64,000 nucleotides of DNA from Gordonia amicalis NBRC 100051 = JCM 11271 (GTDB taxonomy: Bacteria; Actinomycetota; Actinomycetes; Mycobacteriales; Mycobacteriaceae): the NCBI RefSeq assembly GCF_000332995.1, contig NZ_BANS01000001.1:124001-188000 (forward strand), in the 5' to 3' direction. Below, piece after piece: positions 26,626 through 37,047 of this stretch (position 1 is the first letter of the stretch; each line of letters begins with the position of its first letter). Position numbers and translations under genes: made by a program. Under the pieces are notes generated by a model. The model made no database searches and was not told where the DNA came from. It saw nothing but the letters and a program-made list of their open reading frames with translations.

Positions 26626-27691
26626 CTGGCGCGATCGTCGCTTTGTCCACGGACGCGAACATCTCGGCCGTCCGGGTCAGCCGTCGAGCCGAGGTCGAGG
26701 ACCGGGACCGAGCGGCCCGTCCACCGGAGGTCCCGCCACCGGAGGACCCGCAACCGGCGGTGACGCTCTCGAGCACGAAGCGGGTGCAATCGGTGCGGAA
26801 TCACTGGACTTCGCCGAGGTCGGTTTCGACGAGAACTTCCTCGACGCGCTTTCCCACGATGTGCCCGTCCCCACGCGTGACAGCACCGAGTACCAACTCG
26901 CAGAACTTCTCTCGGGGTGGCGCAACGACGTCGTGTCGACCCCGGTGTCGCAGCTGGTGTCCGTCGACGACGTCGAGCGCGCGATCGCGAGCACCGAACG
27001 CGCGAGTCGTGGCCGCCGTATGGTGCGCCACCTGCGCGTGGTGTCCGGCGCGGCCGCGATCGTCATCGTGGCAGCGGCCGGCCTGACCGTCCTGTCCGAG
27101 GGCTCGCAACCGGGCGACCCGCTGTGGGGCGTCAAGCAGGTCGTGTTCGCCGAGGCGGCGTCGGAGACCCAGGCCGCCCACGATGTGCGCGCGGACCTCG
27201 AACGTGCCGAGGCGGCGATCGCCGCAGGCGACACGCAGGCGGCCGCGAGCTTCATCGCGAAGGCCCAGAGCAGCATGGGGCCGATGCGCGACAAGGACAG
27301 CCGGGAGGAGATGTCGGACTGGATGAACCGGCTCCGCGCCGGGGTCGGCCTGCCGCCGACCCGGGATGCGACGTCGTCGGCCGGTCAGTCGGAATCCGCG
27401 GCGACCGAATCCGGCGCAACGACCACCGATCCGGACGTGCGCAACCGGACCGACCAGAGGTCGCCCTCCGACAGTTCGGTGACCACGACGCCGACGACCG
27501 AGGTGCCGCCTCCCGCGGAGGAGCCCGGTCAGACCGAGGAGCCGTCACAGTCGGCCCCGCCGAGCGAGCCGACCACCGGGCCCACCGAACCCACGACGAG
27601 TTCCTCGGTGTCGCGTACACCCGCCGACTTCCCGGCCTTCCCGTGGACACCGCCGCCCGGTGTCGACGCGTCGGACGGACGGCCCCGCTAG
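26609..27691 (+). CDS. rsdA: Anti-sigma-D factor RsdA
   Basis: This 360-aa single-pass membrane anti-sigma factor has a Gly/Pro repeat near residues 38-52 (GGPATGGPATGG), which precedes the conserved sigma-D-binding segment (about 65-110, ESLDFAEVGFDENFLDALSH). A transmembrane helix lies at about 143-163 (VVSGAAAIVIVAAAGLTVL). An outer part follows that begins with a DUF5667-like helix (SQPGDPLWGVKQVVFAEA). The last 130 residues are Ser/Thr/Pro-rich and probably disordered outside the membrane. In M. tuberculosis, RsdA holds SigD until proteolysed. GGAGG lies 6 nt before the ATG. The gene overlaps sigD by 17 nt. Confidence 0.93.
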   Translation: MSGESDWRDRRFVHGREHLGRPGQPSSRGRGPGPSGPSTGGPATGGPATGGDALEHEAGAIGAESLDFAEVGFDENFLDALSHDVPVPTRDSTEYQLAELLSGWRNDVVSTPVSQLVSVDDVERAIASTERASRGRRMVRHLRVVSGAAAIVIVAAAGLTVLSEGSQPGDPLWGVKQVVFAEAASETQAAHDVRADLERAEAAIAAGDTQAAASFIAKAQSSMGPMRDKDSREEMSDWMNRLRAGVGLPPTRDATSSAGQSESAATESGATTTDPDVRNRTDQRSPSDSSVTTTPTTEVPPPAEEPGQTEEPSQSAPPSEPTTGPTEPTTSSSVSRTPADFPAFPWTPPPGVDASDGRPR

Positions 27692-27709
27692 ATCCGCAGG
27701 AACAACCGC

Positions 27710-27753
27710 AGACGACTACGCCCGTACCGAGATCGGTACGGGCGTAGTCGTCT
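27710..27753. terminator. Bidirectional terminator between rsdA and the DUF5319 gene
   Basis: A perfect 20-bp inverted repeat (27710-27729 with 27734-27753) closes a 4-nt AGAT loop. It lies 18 bp after the rsdA stop and 41 bp before the stop of the convergent gene at 27795. With perfect symmetry and genes ending on both sides, it can serve both strands. Confidence 0.9.
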
Positions 27754-27794
27754 GACGGGGAGATGTCGGTCTGGTGGGCGGTGGCCCGCTGGTG

Positions 27795-28184
27795 TCAGCG
27801 GCCTTCGTCGAAATGGTTGCGGGCGTCGGCGTAGCCGCGGCAGTAGTCCCAGGTGACGTAGGCGTCGGGTCGCGGGTCGACGGCCGGCTCGTGCGGCCGG
27901 ACGGTCCCGTCGATGAGCAGCTGGATCAGGTTGGCCCGGAGCATGTCCCAGTCGTGGTAATGGTCCTCGTGGCAGTCGTCGCAGACGACGACGAGACCGC
28001 GGACGCCGCGGTGGGCGAGCAGCGCCTCGTAGACCGCGAGATCGGCCAGGTCCTCCTCGACCGCCAGCCGCTCGTTCTCGTCCAGAGGGATGCCCGGTTC
28101 CACACTGTCCAGTGCGGAAGCGGGATCGCTCGGGTCGTCGGCGAACGGATCCGGCGGGAGGCCGGGTGGCAGGTGGTCACGCAC
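27795..28184 (-). CDS. DUF5319 family protein
   Basis: This 129-aa protein matches the actinobacterial family typified by M. tuberculosis Rv3412. The GTG at 28182-28184 gives the family start VRDHLPPGLPPDPFADDP. The most conserved part is VCDDCHEDHYHDWDMLRANLIQ, then TWDYCRGYADAR. The Cys and His residues in CDDCHEDHYH plus the later Cys could bind a metal, but this has not been shown to my knowledge. The surroundings are acidic, with no signal or membrane segment. It is divergent from guaB. Function unknown. Confidence 0.88.
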   Translation of the reverse strand: MRDHLPPGLPPDPFADDPSDPASALDSVEPGIPLDENERLAVEEDLADLAVYEALLAHRGVRGLVVVCDDCHEDHYHDWDMLRANLIQLLIDGTVRPHEPAVDPRPDAYVTWDYCRGYADARNHFDEGR

Positions 28185-28329
28185 ACCACCACCGTAGCCG
28201 ATCCGGGCGCTGTTCCGCCGTAGCCCTCCAAAGGTATTCCGAAGGTATCCGAGCCGGTGCCGGAGGAGGTTCCCGAACGTGGGAACGCGGGGTCCCGGAC
28301 GCCTCACCGGCGCCGGAGTACACGTGTGA

Positions 28330-29877
<1,548 letters not shown>

Positions 29878-29964
29878 CATCCCCGCGGCCGTTCCCGCCG
29901 GTCCCTCCGGACCGGGGACGCCGTAGGGTCGTCGTGCAGTTGAACTCCGCAGAAAGGCGCACTG

Positions 29965-31122
29965 GTGCGTGACCTCGTCGAAATCGGCATGGGCCGGACG
30001 GCCCGACGGACCTACGAACTGGACGACATCAGCATCGTCCCGTCCCGTCGGACCCGTTCGTCCAAGGATGTCTCCACCGCGTGGCAGATTGATGCCTATC
30101 GATTCGAGTCCCCGATCCTGAGCCACCCGACCGATGCCCTGGTGTCGCCGTCGGTGGCCATCGAGCTCGGCAAGCTCGGCGCGCTCGGCGTCATCAACGG
30201 CGAGGGACTGTGGGCGCGGCATCGCGACGTCGAGGCCAAGCTCGAGGAGCTGGCCGCCATCGCCGCGGGCGATCCCGATCCGTATGCGGCGGTGCGTCAT
30301 CTGCAGAAGCTGCACGCCGCACCCCTCGACAGCGGTCTTCTCGCCGAAGCGGTTGCGCAGGTTCGCGACGCCGGTGTCACCACCGCGGTGCGCGTCAGCC
30401 CGCAGCACGCACCGGAACTGACCCCCGCCCTCCTCAAGGCGGGTGTCGAACTCCTCGTGGTGCACGGCACGATCATCTCCGCCGAGCACGTCGCGCAGGT
30501 CGACGCCGACGGGGCCCAGCGCGAACCGCTGAACCTGAAGACGTTCATCGCCGACCTCGACATCCCGGTCATCGCCGGCGGCGTCCTCGATCACAGCACC
30601 GCGCTGCACCTGATGCGCACCGGTGCGGCGGGCGTCATCGTCGGCTACGGCTCGGCAGCCGGAGCGACGACCACCGGTGAGGTGCTGGGCATCGGCGTGC
30701 CGATGGCGACCGCCATCGCCGATGCGGCCGCCGCCCGTCGCGACTACCTCGACGAGACCGGTGGACGCTACGTCCACGTCATCGCCGACGGCGACATCCA
30801 CACCTCGGGTGACCTGGTCAAGGCCATCGCCTGCGGTGCCGATGCCGCGGTGCTCGGTACGCCGCTCGCCGCCTCGGCGTCGGCTCCCGGTGGTGGGTGG
30901 TACTGGCCGTCGGCCGCCGCTCACCCCGACACCCCGCGCGGGGCGCTGCTCCAGGTGGCCGGCAACGCCGACCGCCCGAGCCTCGATCGAGTCCTCAACG
31001 GCCCGTCCGACGATCCGTTCGGCGAGCTCAACCTCGTCGGTGCGCTGCGGCGCGCGATGGCCAAGGCCGGGTACTGCGACCTCAAGGAGTTCCAGCGGGT
31101 GGGGTTGTCCGTCCACGCTTGA
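29965..31122 (+). CDS. guaB3: GuaB3 family IMP dehydrogenase-related protein
   Basis: This 385-aa IMPDH-like TIM-barrel protein lacks CBS domains. It begins at a GTG (MRDLVEIGMGRTARRTYELD) preceded by GAAAGG, and contains SPSVAIELGKLGALGVINGEG, HGTIISAEHV and DGDIHTSGDLVKAIACGADA. The loop where IMPDH has GPGSICTTR reads VGYGSAAGATTTGEVLG, with no cysteine, so ordinary IMPDH or GMP reductase chemistry through a Cys adduct is doubtful. Actinobacteria conserve guaB2-guaB3 as a pair. A cyanobacterial GuaB3 has been reported to act as a GMP reductase, but that cannot simply be transferred here. Confidence 0.9.
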   Translation: MRDLVEIGMGRTARRTYELDDISIVPSRRTRSSKDVSTAWQIDAYRFESPILSHPTDALVSPSVAIELGKLGALGVINGEGLWARHRDVEAKLEELAAIAAGDPDPYAAVRHLQKLHAAPLDSGLLAEAVAQVRDAGVTTAVRVSPQHAPELTPALLKAGVELLVVHGTIISAEHVAQVDADGAQREPLNLKTFIADLDIPVIAGGVLDHSTALHLMRTGAAGVIVGYGSAAGATTTGEVLGIGVPMATAIADAAAARRDYLDETGGRYVHVIADGDIHTSGDLVKAIACGADAAVLGTPLAASASAPGGGWYWPSAAAHPDTPRGALLQVAGNADRPSLDRVLNGPSDDPFGELNLVGALRRAMAKAGYCDLKEFQRVGLSVHA

Positions 31123-31124
31123 CC

Positions 31125-31296
31125 GCTCCCTGAGTACCGTCCGGAGCTTGCGGAGACCCGTCGCTCGCTCCCTGAGTACCGTCCGGAGCTTGCGGAGACC
31201 CGTCGCTCGCTCCCTGAGTAGCGTCCGGAGCTTGCGGAGACCCGTCGCTCGCTCCCTGAGTAGCGTCCGGAGCTTGCGGAGGACGCGTATCGAAGG
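31125..31296 (+). repeat. 42-bp tandem repeat, four copies
   Basis: Four head-to-tail copies begin at 31125, 31167, 31209 and 31251, each starting GCTCCCTGAGTA(C/G)CGTCC and continuing GGAGCTTGCGGAGA. The first three end in CCCGTCGCTC. The last ends differently, in GGACGCGTATCGAAGG. The period is exactly 42 bp. The copies sit between the guaB3 stop and choD. They have no spacers, so this is not a CRISPR array. They look like an interspersed intergenic element that has expanded. Confidence 0.92.
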
Positions 31297-31348
31297 GTTA
31301 GGGTGACCTGGCTTATCCCATGTGACAACAGCTATTAGTATGGTTTCC

Positions 31349-33112
31349 ATGGGTGTGACAAAGCGATCCGACAGCTCCACCGACTTCGACGTCCTCGTCG
31401 TCGGCTCCGGATTCGGTGGCAGCGTGAGCGCGCTCCGACTGGTGGAGAAGGGTTACCGCGTCGGTGTCGTCGAGGCGGGACGCCGCTTCGAGGACGAGGA
31501 GTTCGCCAAGACCAGCTGGCGGCTGAACCGTTGGCTGTGGGCCCCGAAGCTCGGTCTCTACGGCATCCAGCGCATCCATGCGCTCAAAGACGTGATGATC
31601 CTGGCCGGCGCGGGTGTGGGCGGCGGTTCGCTGAACTACGCGAACACCCTGTACAAGCCTCCGACACCGTTCTTCACCGACCCGCAGTGGAACCACATCA
31701 CCGACTGGGAGGACGAACTCACCCCGTACTACGACCAGGCCCGGCGGATGCTCGGCGTGGTCACCAACCCGACCATCACCGACTCCGACCGGATCGTCGC
31801 GGAGGTGGCGGAGGAGATGGGCGTCGGCCATACCGTGACGCCCACGCCCGTCGGCGTGTTCTTCGGTGCCAAGACCGGACTCGAGGGTGCACCCGGCGAG
31901 ACGGTGCCCGACCCGTACTTCGGCGGCGCCGGACCCGACCGCACCGCGTGCACCGAATGCGGTGCCTGCATGACCGGCTGCCGCGTCGGTGCGAAGAACA
32001 CCCTGCTGAAGAACTACCTCGGACTCGCCGAACGCAACGGCGCCACCATCATCGACCGGACGACGGTCGACTCCCTCGTCCAGCGGGCAGACGGCTCGTG
32101 GGAGGTCGGGACACACCACTCGTCGTCGTGGGGACCGTTGGGACGTCGTCGGCGCACGTTGACCGCCGGCCAGGTGATCCTCGCCGCGGGGACGTTCAAC
32201 ACCCAGCGACTGATGCATCACGCGAAAGTCACCACGCTGCCGCAGATCTCGGATGCGATGGGCCGGCTGACCCGGACCAACTCGGAGTCGATCCTGGGCG
32301 CGATGGGTTCGCGGGTCGACCCCGAGCACGACTACTCACGCGGCGTCGCGATCACGTCGTCGTTCTATCCGGAACCGAACACCCACATCGAGCCGGTGCG
32401 ATATGGCAAGGGCTCCAATGCAATTGCCTACTTGCAGACGCTGCTCACCGACGGCGGCACGCGCCGCAACCGGTTCGGGCAGATCCTCAAGCAGGTCGCG
32501 AAGAACCCGTTCCTGCTGGTGCGGCTGCTCGTCGTGCGCCAGTGGAGTGAGCGGACGGTGATCGCGCTGGTCATGCAGAACAACAACAACTCGCTGACGA
32601 CCTTCGTGCGCAAGCGCGGACCGCTGCGTTACATCACGAGCAAACAGGGTCACGGCGAACCGAACCCGACATGGATTCCCAAGGGCAACGAGGCAACTCG
32701 CCGGATGGCGACCAAGCTGAACGGCGGCGTCGCCGGCGGCACCTGGGGCGACATCCTCAACATGCCGCTGACCGCCCACTATCTCGGCGGGTGTGCGATC
32801 TCCGACGATCCGGACAGCGGTGTCATCGATCCGTATCAGCGCGTGTGGAACTACCCGACGCTGCACGTCACCGACGGCGCGTCGGTCTCGGCGAACCTCG
32901 GTGTGAACCCCTCGCTGACGATCTGTGCGCAGGCCGAACGGGCGGTCGCGTTGTGGCCCAACAAGGGTGAGGAAGACCGTCGGCCCGCGCAGGGGGAGAG
33001 CTACCAGCGGATCGACCCCACGGTCCCGGCGGCGCCCGTCGTCCCGGCGGACGCTCCCGGCGCGCTGCGGCTGCCGATCACACCGGTCACGGGCCCGGGC
33101 GTCACCGCGTAG
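31349..33112 (+). CDS. choD: GMC-family oxidoreductase, cholesterol oxidase (ChoD)-like
   Basis: This 587-aa FAD enzyme has the Rossmann start VLVVGSGFGGSVSALRLVEKG, the GMC loop GAGVGGGSLNYANTLY, a Cys-rich segment CTECGACMTGCRVGAKN and the C-terminal HYLGGCAISDDPDSGVIDPY...NLGVNPSLTICAQAE. It closely follows recalled M. tuberculosis ChoD (Rv3409c) and has the same position after guaB3. ChoD is annotated as a sterol oxidase, but in mycobacteria its contribution to cholesterol breakdown is disputed, so the substrate is open. The CxxCxxxC segment resembles a 4Fe-4S or disulfide site. ATG 31349 is chosen because TAGTAT at 31336-31341 ends 7 nt upstream (leaderless). Earlier starts cannot be excluded. 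Confidence 0.88.
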   Translation: MGVTKRSDSSTDFDVLVVGSGFGGSVSALRLVEKGYRVGVVEAGRRFEDEEFAKTSWRLNRWLWAPKLGLYGIQRIHALKDVMILAGAGVGGGSLNYANTLYKPPTPFFTDPQWNHITDWEDELTPYYDQARRMLGVVTNPTITDSDRIVAEVAEEMGVGHTVTPTPVGVFFGAKTGLEGAPGETVPDPYFGGAGPDRTACTECGACMTGCRVGAKNTLLKNYLGLAERNGATIIDRTTVDSLVQRADGSWEVGTHHSSSWGPLGRRRRTLTAGQVILAAGTFNTQRLMHHAKVTTLPQISDAMGRLTRTNSESILGAMGSRVDPEHDYSRGVAITSSFYPEPNTHIEPVRYGKGSNAIAYLQTLLTDGGTRRNRFGQILKQVAKNPFLLVRLLVVRQWSERTVIALVMQNNNNSLTTFVRKRGPLRYITSKQGHGEPNPTWIPKGNEATRRMATKLNGGVAGGTWGDILNMPLTAHYLGGCAISDDPDSGVIDPYQRVWNYPTLHVTDGASVSANLGVNPSLTICAQAERAVALWPNKGEEDRRPAQGESYQRIDPTVPAAPVVPADAPGALRLPITPVTGPGVTA

Positions 33113-33124
33113 ATTCCGAAACTC

Positions 33125-33171
33125 ATCAGATTGCGTTTTGTCCCGGAGACCGGGACAAAACGCGACCTGAT
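33125..33171. terminator. Bidirectional terminator between choD and ecfT
   Basis: A perfect 14-bp stem (33133-33146 with 33150-33163) closes a 3-nt AGA loop and is extended by ATCAG/CTGAT arms after a 3-nt internal mismatch. It begins 13 bp after the choD stop and ends 15 bp before the stop of the convergent ecfT gene, so it can end both transcripts. Confidence 0.85.
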
Positions 33172-33185
33172 CCCCACCTCCCGCG

Positions 33186-33788
33186 CTAGTCGAGCCCGCG
33201 CGCGGTGAGTGTGTCGGCGAAGCCGTCCGCGGTGCGGAGGGCGGCGAGCACGACCGGCGCGACCAGGATCCGCGGACCCGGCCGGAGCCCGCGGGCCTGG
33301 CGTGCCTCGTCGACCTCGCGCACCACCTCGACCATCAGCGGGATGGCGCGGATCGTCAGTGCGAGCGCGATGGCGATGAGGTCGGTGCGCACCCCGATCC
33401 GTCGAAGCGGACCCAGGGCGCGCACGATCGCATCGAGCATGTCGGTGGTGCGGGTCGTCAGCGTCACGACCGTCGCCAGGGCGACCGACAGCGCCAGGAC
33501 GCCACAGATCACCACCGCGCGCTGCCAGTCGGTGAAGATGACCTGAAAAGCGAAGATGGACAACAACATCCAGGTCAGCGGGCGGAGCTGACGCCAGGCC
33601 TCGAGCGGGCCGATGCCGGCGAGCGCGAAGGTCGCCGCGACACCGAGGGTCGCGACCCCCAGCGTGAGCAGTGTCCCCACGGTCAGCGACATCACGAGGA
33701 TCGCCACCGCCATGGCGACGAATTTGACGCCCGGTGGAAGCCGGTGCAGCAGGGTGTTCCCGGGACGGTAGACGCCGAGGACGTTCAC
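33186..33788 (-). CDS. bioN: ECF transporter transmembrane component (EcfT/BioN)
   Basis: This 200-aa membrane protein has about four or five hydrophobic helices (for example FVAMAVAILVMSLTVGTLL and LATVVTLTTR) and the EcfT coupling motif EARQARGL near residue 180, with a second Ala-Arg-Gly at the C-terminus (TARGLD). These motifs couple the membrane subunit to the ATPase. The start overlaps the ATPase stop by 4 nt. With the ATPase and BioY upstream it completes a BioMNY-type importer, so biotin is the likely substrate. Confidence 0.9.
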   Translation of the reverse strand: MNVLGVYRPGNTLLHRLPPGVKFVAMAVAILVMSLTVGTLLTLGVATLGVAATFALAGIGPLEAWRQLRPLTWMLLSIFAFQVIFTDWQRAVVICGVLALSVALATVVTLTTRTTDMLDAIVRALGPLRRIGVRTDLIAIALALTIRAIPLMVEVVREVDEARQARGLRPGPRILVAPVVLAALRTADGFADTLTARGLD

Positions 33789-34459
33789 GACATCAGGGTC
33801 CGGTAGAACGCGATGGCGGGAGCCGGCTCGTCGTCGGCGACCACCCGGCCTTCGTCGATCACGATGACCCGGTCGAAGCCATCGAGGATGTCGAGGTCGT
33901 GACTGACGACGATCAGCTGTTCGTCGAGTGACGCGAAGACGTCGGTGAGCATGCGGGTGTTGCGCAGATCGAGCAAGGTCGTCGGCTCGTCGGCGACGAT
34001 GATCGCCGGGTCGGTCACGAAGATCGACGCGAGCGCGAGAAGTTGTTTCTGTCCGCCGGACAGTCGTTGAGCGGGATGGTCGGCGTGCTGGGCCAGACCG
34101 AAACGCTCGAGTACCTCGAGGGCCCGGACGGCGCGCTGCTTCTTGTCGAGGTCGGTACGGCGCAGCGACAGTTCGATGTCCTCGATGACCGTCGGCATGA
34201 TGATCTGCCGGTCGGGGTCGGAGAAGATGAACCCGACACGGCGTCGGACCTCACGTTTGTGCCGGGCGACGAGAAGACCGTCGACGGTCACGGTGCCCGA
34301 GACCGGCACGACGAGCGCGTTGATCATCCGCGCCAGCGTCGACTTCCCGCTGCCGTTGGCCCCGACGATCCCGATCCGGTTCTCGGTGAGATTCAACGAG
34401 ACGTCACGCAGCACGACCCGATCGTCGTAGGAGTGCGAGACGTTCGTGAACTCGATCAT
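33785..34459 (-). CDS. bioM: ECF transporter ATP-binding component (BioM-like)
   Basis: This 224-aa ABC ATPase has Walker A GANGSGKST, the Q-loop region FIFSDPDRQIIMPTVIED, the LSGGQKQLLALA signature, Walker B IIVADEPTT and the His switch VVSHDLD. The DPDRQ segment is typical of EcfA/CbiO-type ATPases that power ECF importers. The ATG at 34457-34459 starts right at the conserved MIEFTNVSHSY. A much longer frame upstream is antisense to guaA and was not used. The gene lies 26 bp after bioY and overlaps bioN by 4 nt. Confidence 0.94.
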   Translation of the reverse strand: MIEFTNVSHSYDDRVVLRDVSLNLTENRIGIVGANGSGKSTLARMINALVVPVSGTVTVDGLLVARHKREVRRRVGFIFSDPDRQIIMPTVIEDIELSLRRTDLDKKQRAVRALEVLERFGLAQHADHPAQRLSGGQKQLLALASIFVTDPAIIVADEPTTLLDLRNTRMLTDVFASLDEQLIVVSHDLDILDGFDRVIVIDEGRVVADDEPAPAIAFYRTLMS

Positions 34460-34485
34460 CGAGGTGTGGCGCCGGCCGGGTCGGC

Positions 34486-35112
34486 TCAGCTGTCGGCGCC
34501 GGAGCGCCGCAACAGTCGGAGCGGCTCGATGAGGCCGGGGCGGCCGCGGTGGATCTGCGCGGCCACCAGTGCGGCGACGACGACTTTGATCACGTCGCCG
34601 ATGAGGAACGGGCCGTTCGACGTGATCGCCGCCCACACCGTCAGATCGGTGCGCAGGATCAACCCGAGAATGCCGAACAGGTAGATGACGAACATCCCGC
34701 CCAGTGCGTTGATCCCGATGCCCCAGAGCACGCGGTACCGCGGCCGGTCGCCGACCGCGAGCATCGCCGCAGTCAGCACACCGATGACGATGACCGCCGG
34801 CAGCCAGCCGACGAAGTAGCCGGCGGTCGGGGAGGCCAGGGCGGTGAGGCCGCTGCGTCCGCCGGACAGGATGGGGAGTCCCGCGATGGCCAGCACCATG
34901 AAGATGACGACGGCGAGAGTTCCCTTCTTCGGGCCCAGGACGGCGCCCGCGAGGATCACACCCAGCGTCTGGAATGTGATCGGCACGCCACTGGAGCCGA
35001 TGTTGATGGTCCCGGGCAGGCCGAGCGCGGCGATCAACGCGGCGAAGACGGCGGCCTGGGTGAGGTCGCCGATGCTCAGCGACCAAGCGGAGGTACGGGT
35101 AGATGCAGTCAT
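34486..35112 (-). CDS. bioY: Biotin transporter substrate-binding subunit BioY
   Basis: This 208-aa S-component has six predicted membrane helices. It contains the BioY hallmarks [25 protein letters not shown] and [13 protein letters not shown], the latter lining the biotin pocket. It docks on BioN/BioM to import biotin. ATG 35112 ([10 protein letters not shown]) is chosen; GTG 35148 would add 12 residues. The gene is divergent from guaA with only 49 bp between the starts, so the two promoters must overlap or be back to back. No BioQ or BirA operator was recognised. Confidence 0.92.
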   Translation of the reverse strand: MTASTRTSAWSLSIGDLTQAAVFAALIAALGLPGTINIGSSGVPITFQTLGVILAGAVLGPKKGTLAVVIFMVLAIAGLPILSGGRSGLTALASPTAGYFVGWLPAVIVIGVLTAAMLAVGDRPRYRVLWGIGINALGGMFVIYLFGILGLILRTDLTVWAAITSNGPFLIGDVIKVVVAALVAAQIHRGRPGLIEPLRLLRRSGADS

Positions 35113-35161
35113 GTCGGTGTCGAAGTATTTCACGTCGAGGTCGACCACTAGACTCGGCCGG

Positions 35162-36754
<1,593 letters not shown>

Positions 36755-36760
36755 CACCCC

Positions 36761-36800
36761 ACATCAGGCCGGCATCGTGATCACGACGCCGGCCTGATGT
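36761..36800. terminator. Terminator after guaA
   Basis: A perfect 13-bp outer stem (36761-36773 with 36788-36800) encloses an inner TCGTGA/TCACGA stem, giving a long near-perfect hairpin 7 bp after the guaA stop. The convergent membrane-protein gene ends at 36817, so the hairpin probably terminates both directions. Confidence 0.88.
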
Positions 36801-36816
36801 GTTCACCCCTCGCCTT

Positions 36817-37047
36817 TCACCTCCGGGTGCGAGTCCCGGAGATGATCAGGATCAGTCCGATCAGCAGCCCGATGCCGACGGCGGCCCAGCCGAGGTCGGC
36901 TGCTTCGGGAAGTGCCGGCCCGCCGGCCAGACCCCACCCGGCGACGGCCAGTGCCGCGATCCCCACGATCCCCAATCCCGGTGCGCGGTGGGTTGATTCG
37001 GCGTAGTCCTCGGTAGCGGCGGGATCGCCGTTCATCTGCTCGCTCAT
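36817..37047 (-). CDS. Small two-helix membrane protein
   Basis: This 76-aa protein has an acidic N-terminal 25 residues, then two hydrophobic helices (LGIVGIAALAVAGWGL and GWAAVGIGLLIGLILIISG), ending in a basic TRTRR tail. It starts with ATGA overlapping the stop of the PspC/LiaF-like gene (37044-37047) and is therefore part of that operon. It could assist the PspC protein in the membrane. Function unknown. Confidence 0.75.
   Translation of the reverse strand: MSEQMNGDPAATEDYAESTHRAPGLGIVGIAALAVAGWGLAGGPALPEAADLGWAAVGIGLLIGLILIISGTRTRR

Noticed and set aside
31125..31296. Possible CRISPR array
   Set aside because: Copies are directly adjacent with a 42-bp period and no unique spacers, and no cas genes are in the window.
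31123..31306. Open frames through the 42-bp repeat encoding a 14-residue repeated peptide
   Set aside because: 42 is a multiple of three, so frames stay open by chance of period; there is no start signal and the frame simply reads through intergenic repeats.
35113..35161. BioQ or BirA operator between bioY and guaA
   Set aside because: No palindrome matching known biotin-regulator sites was found in the 49 bp.
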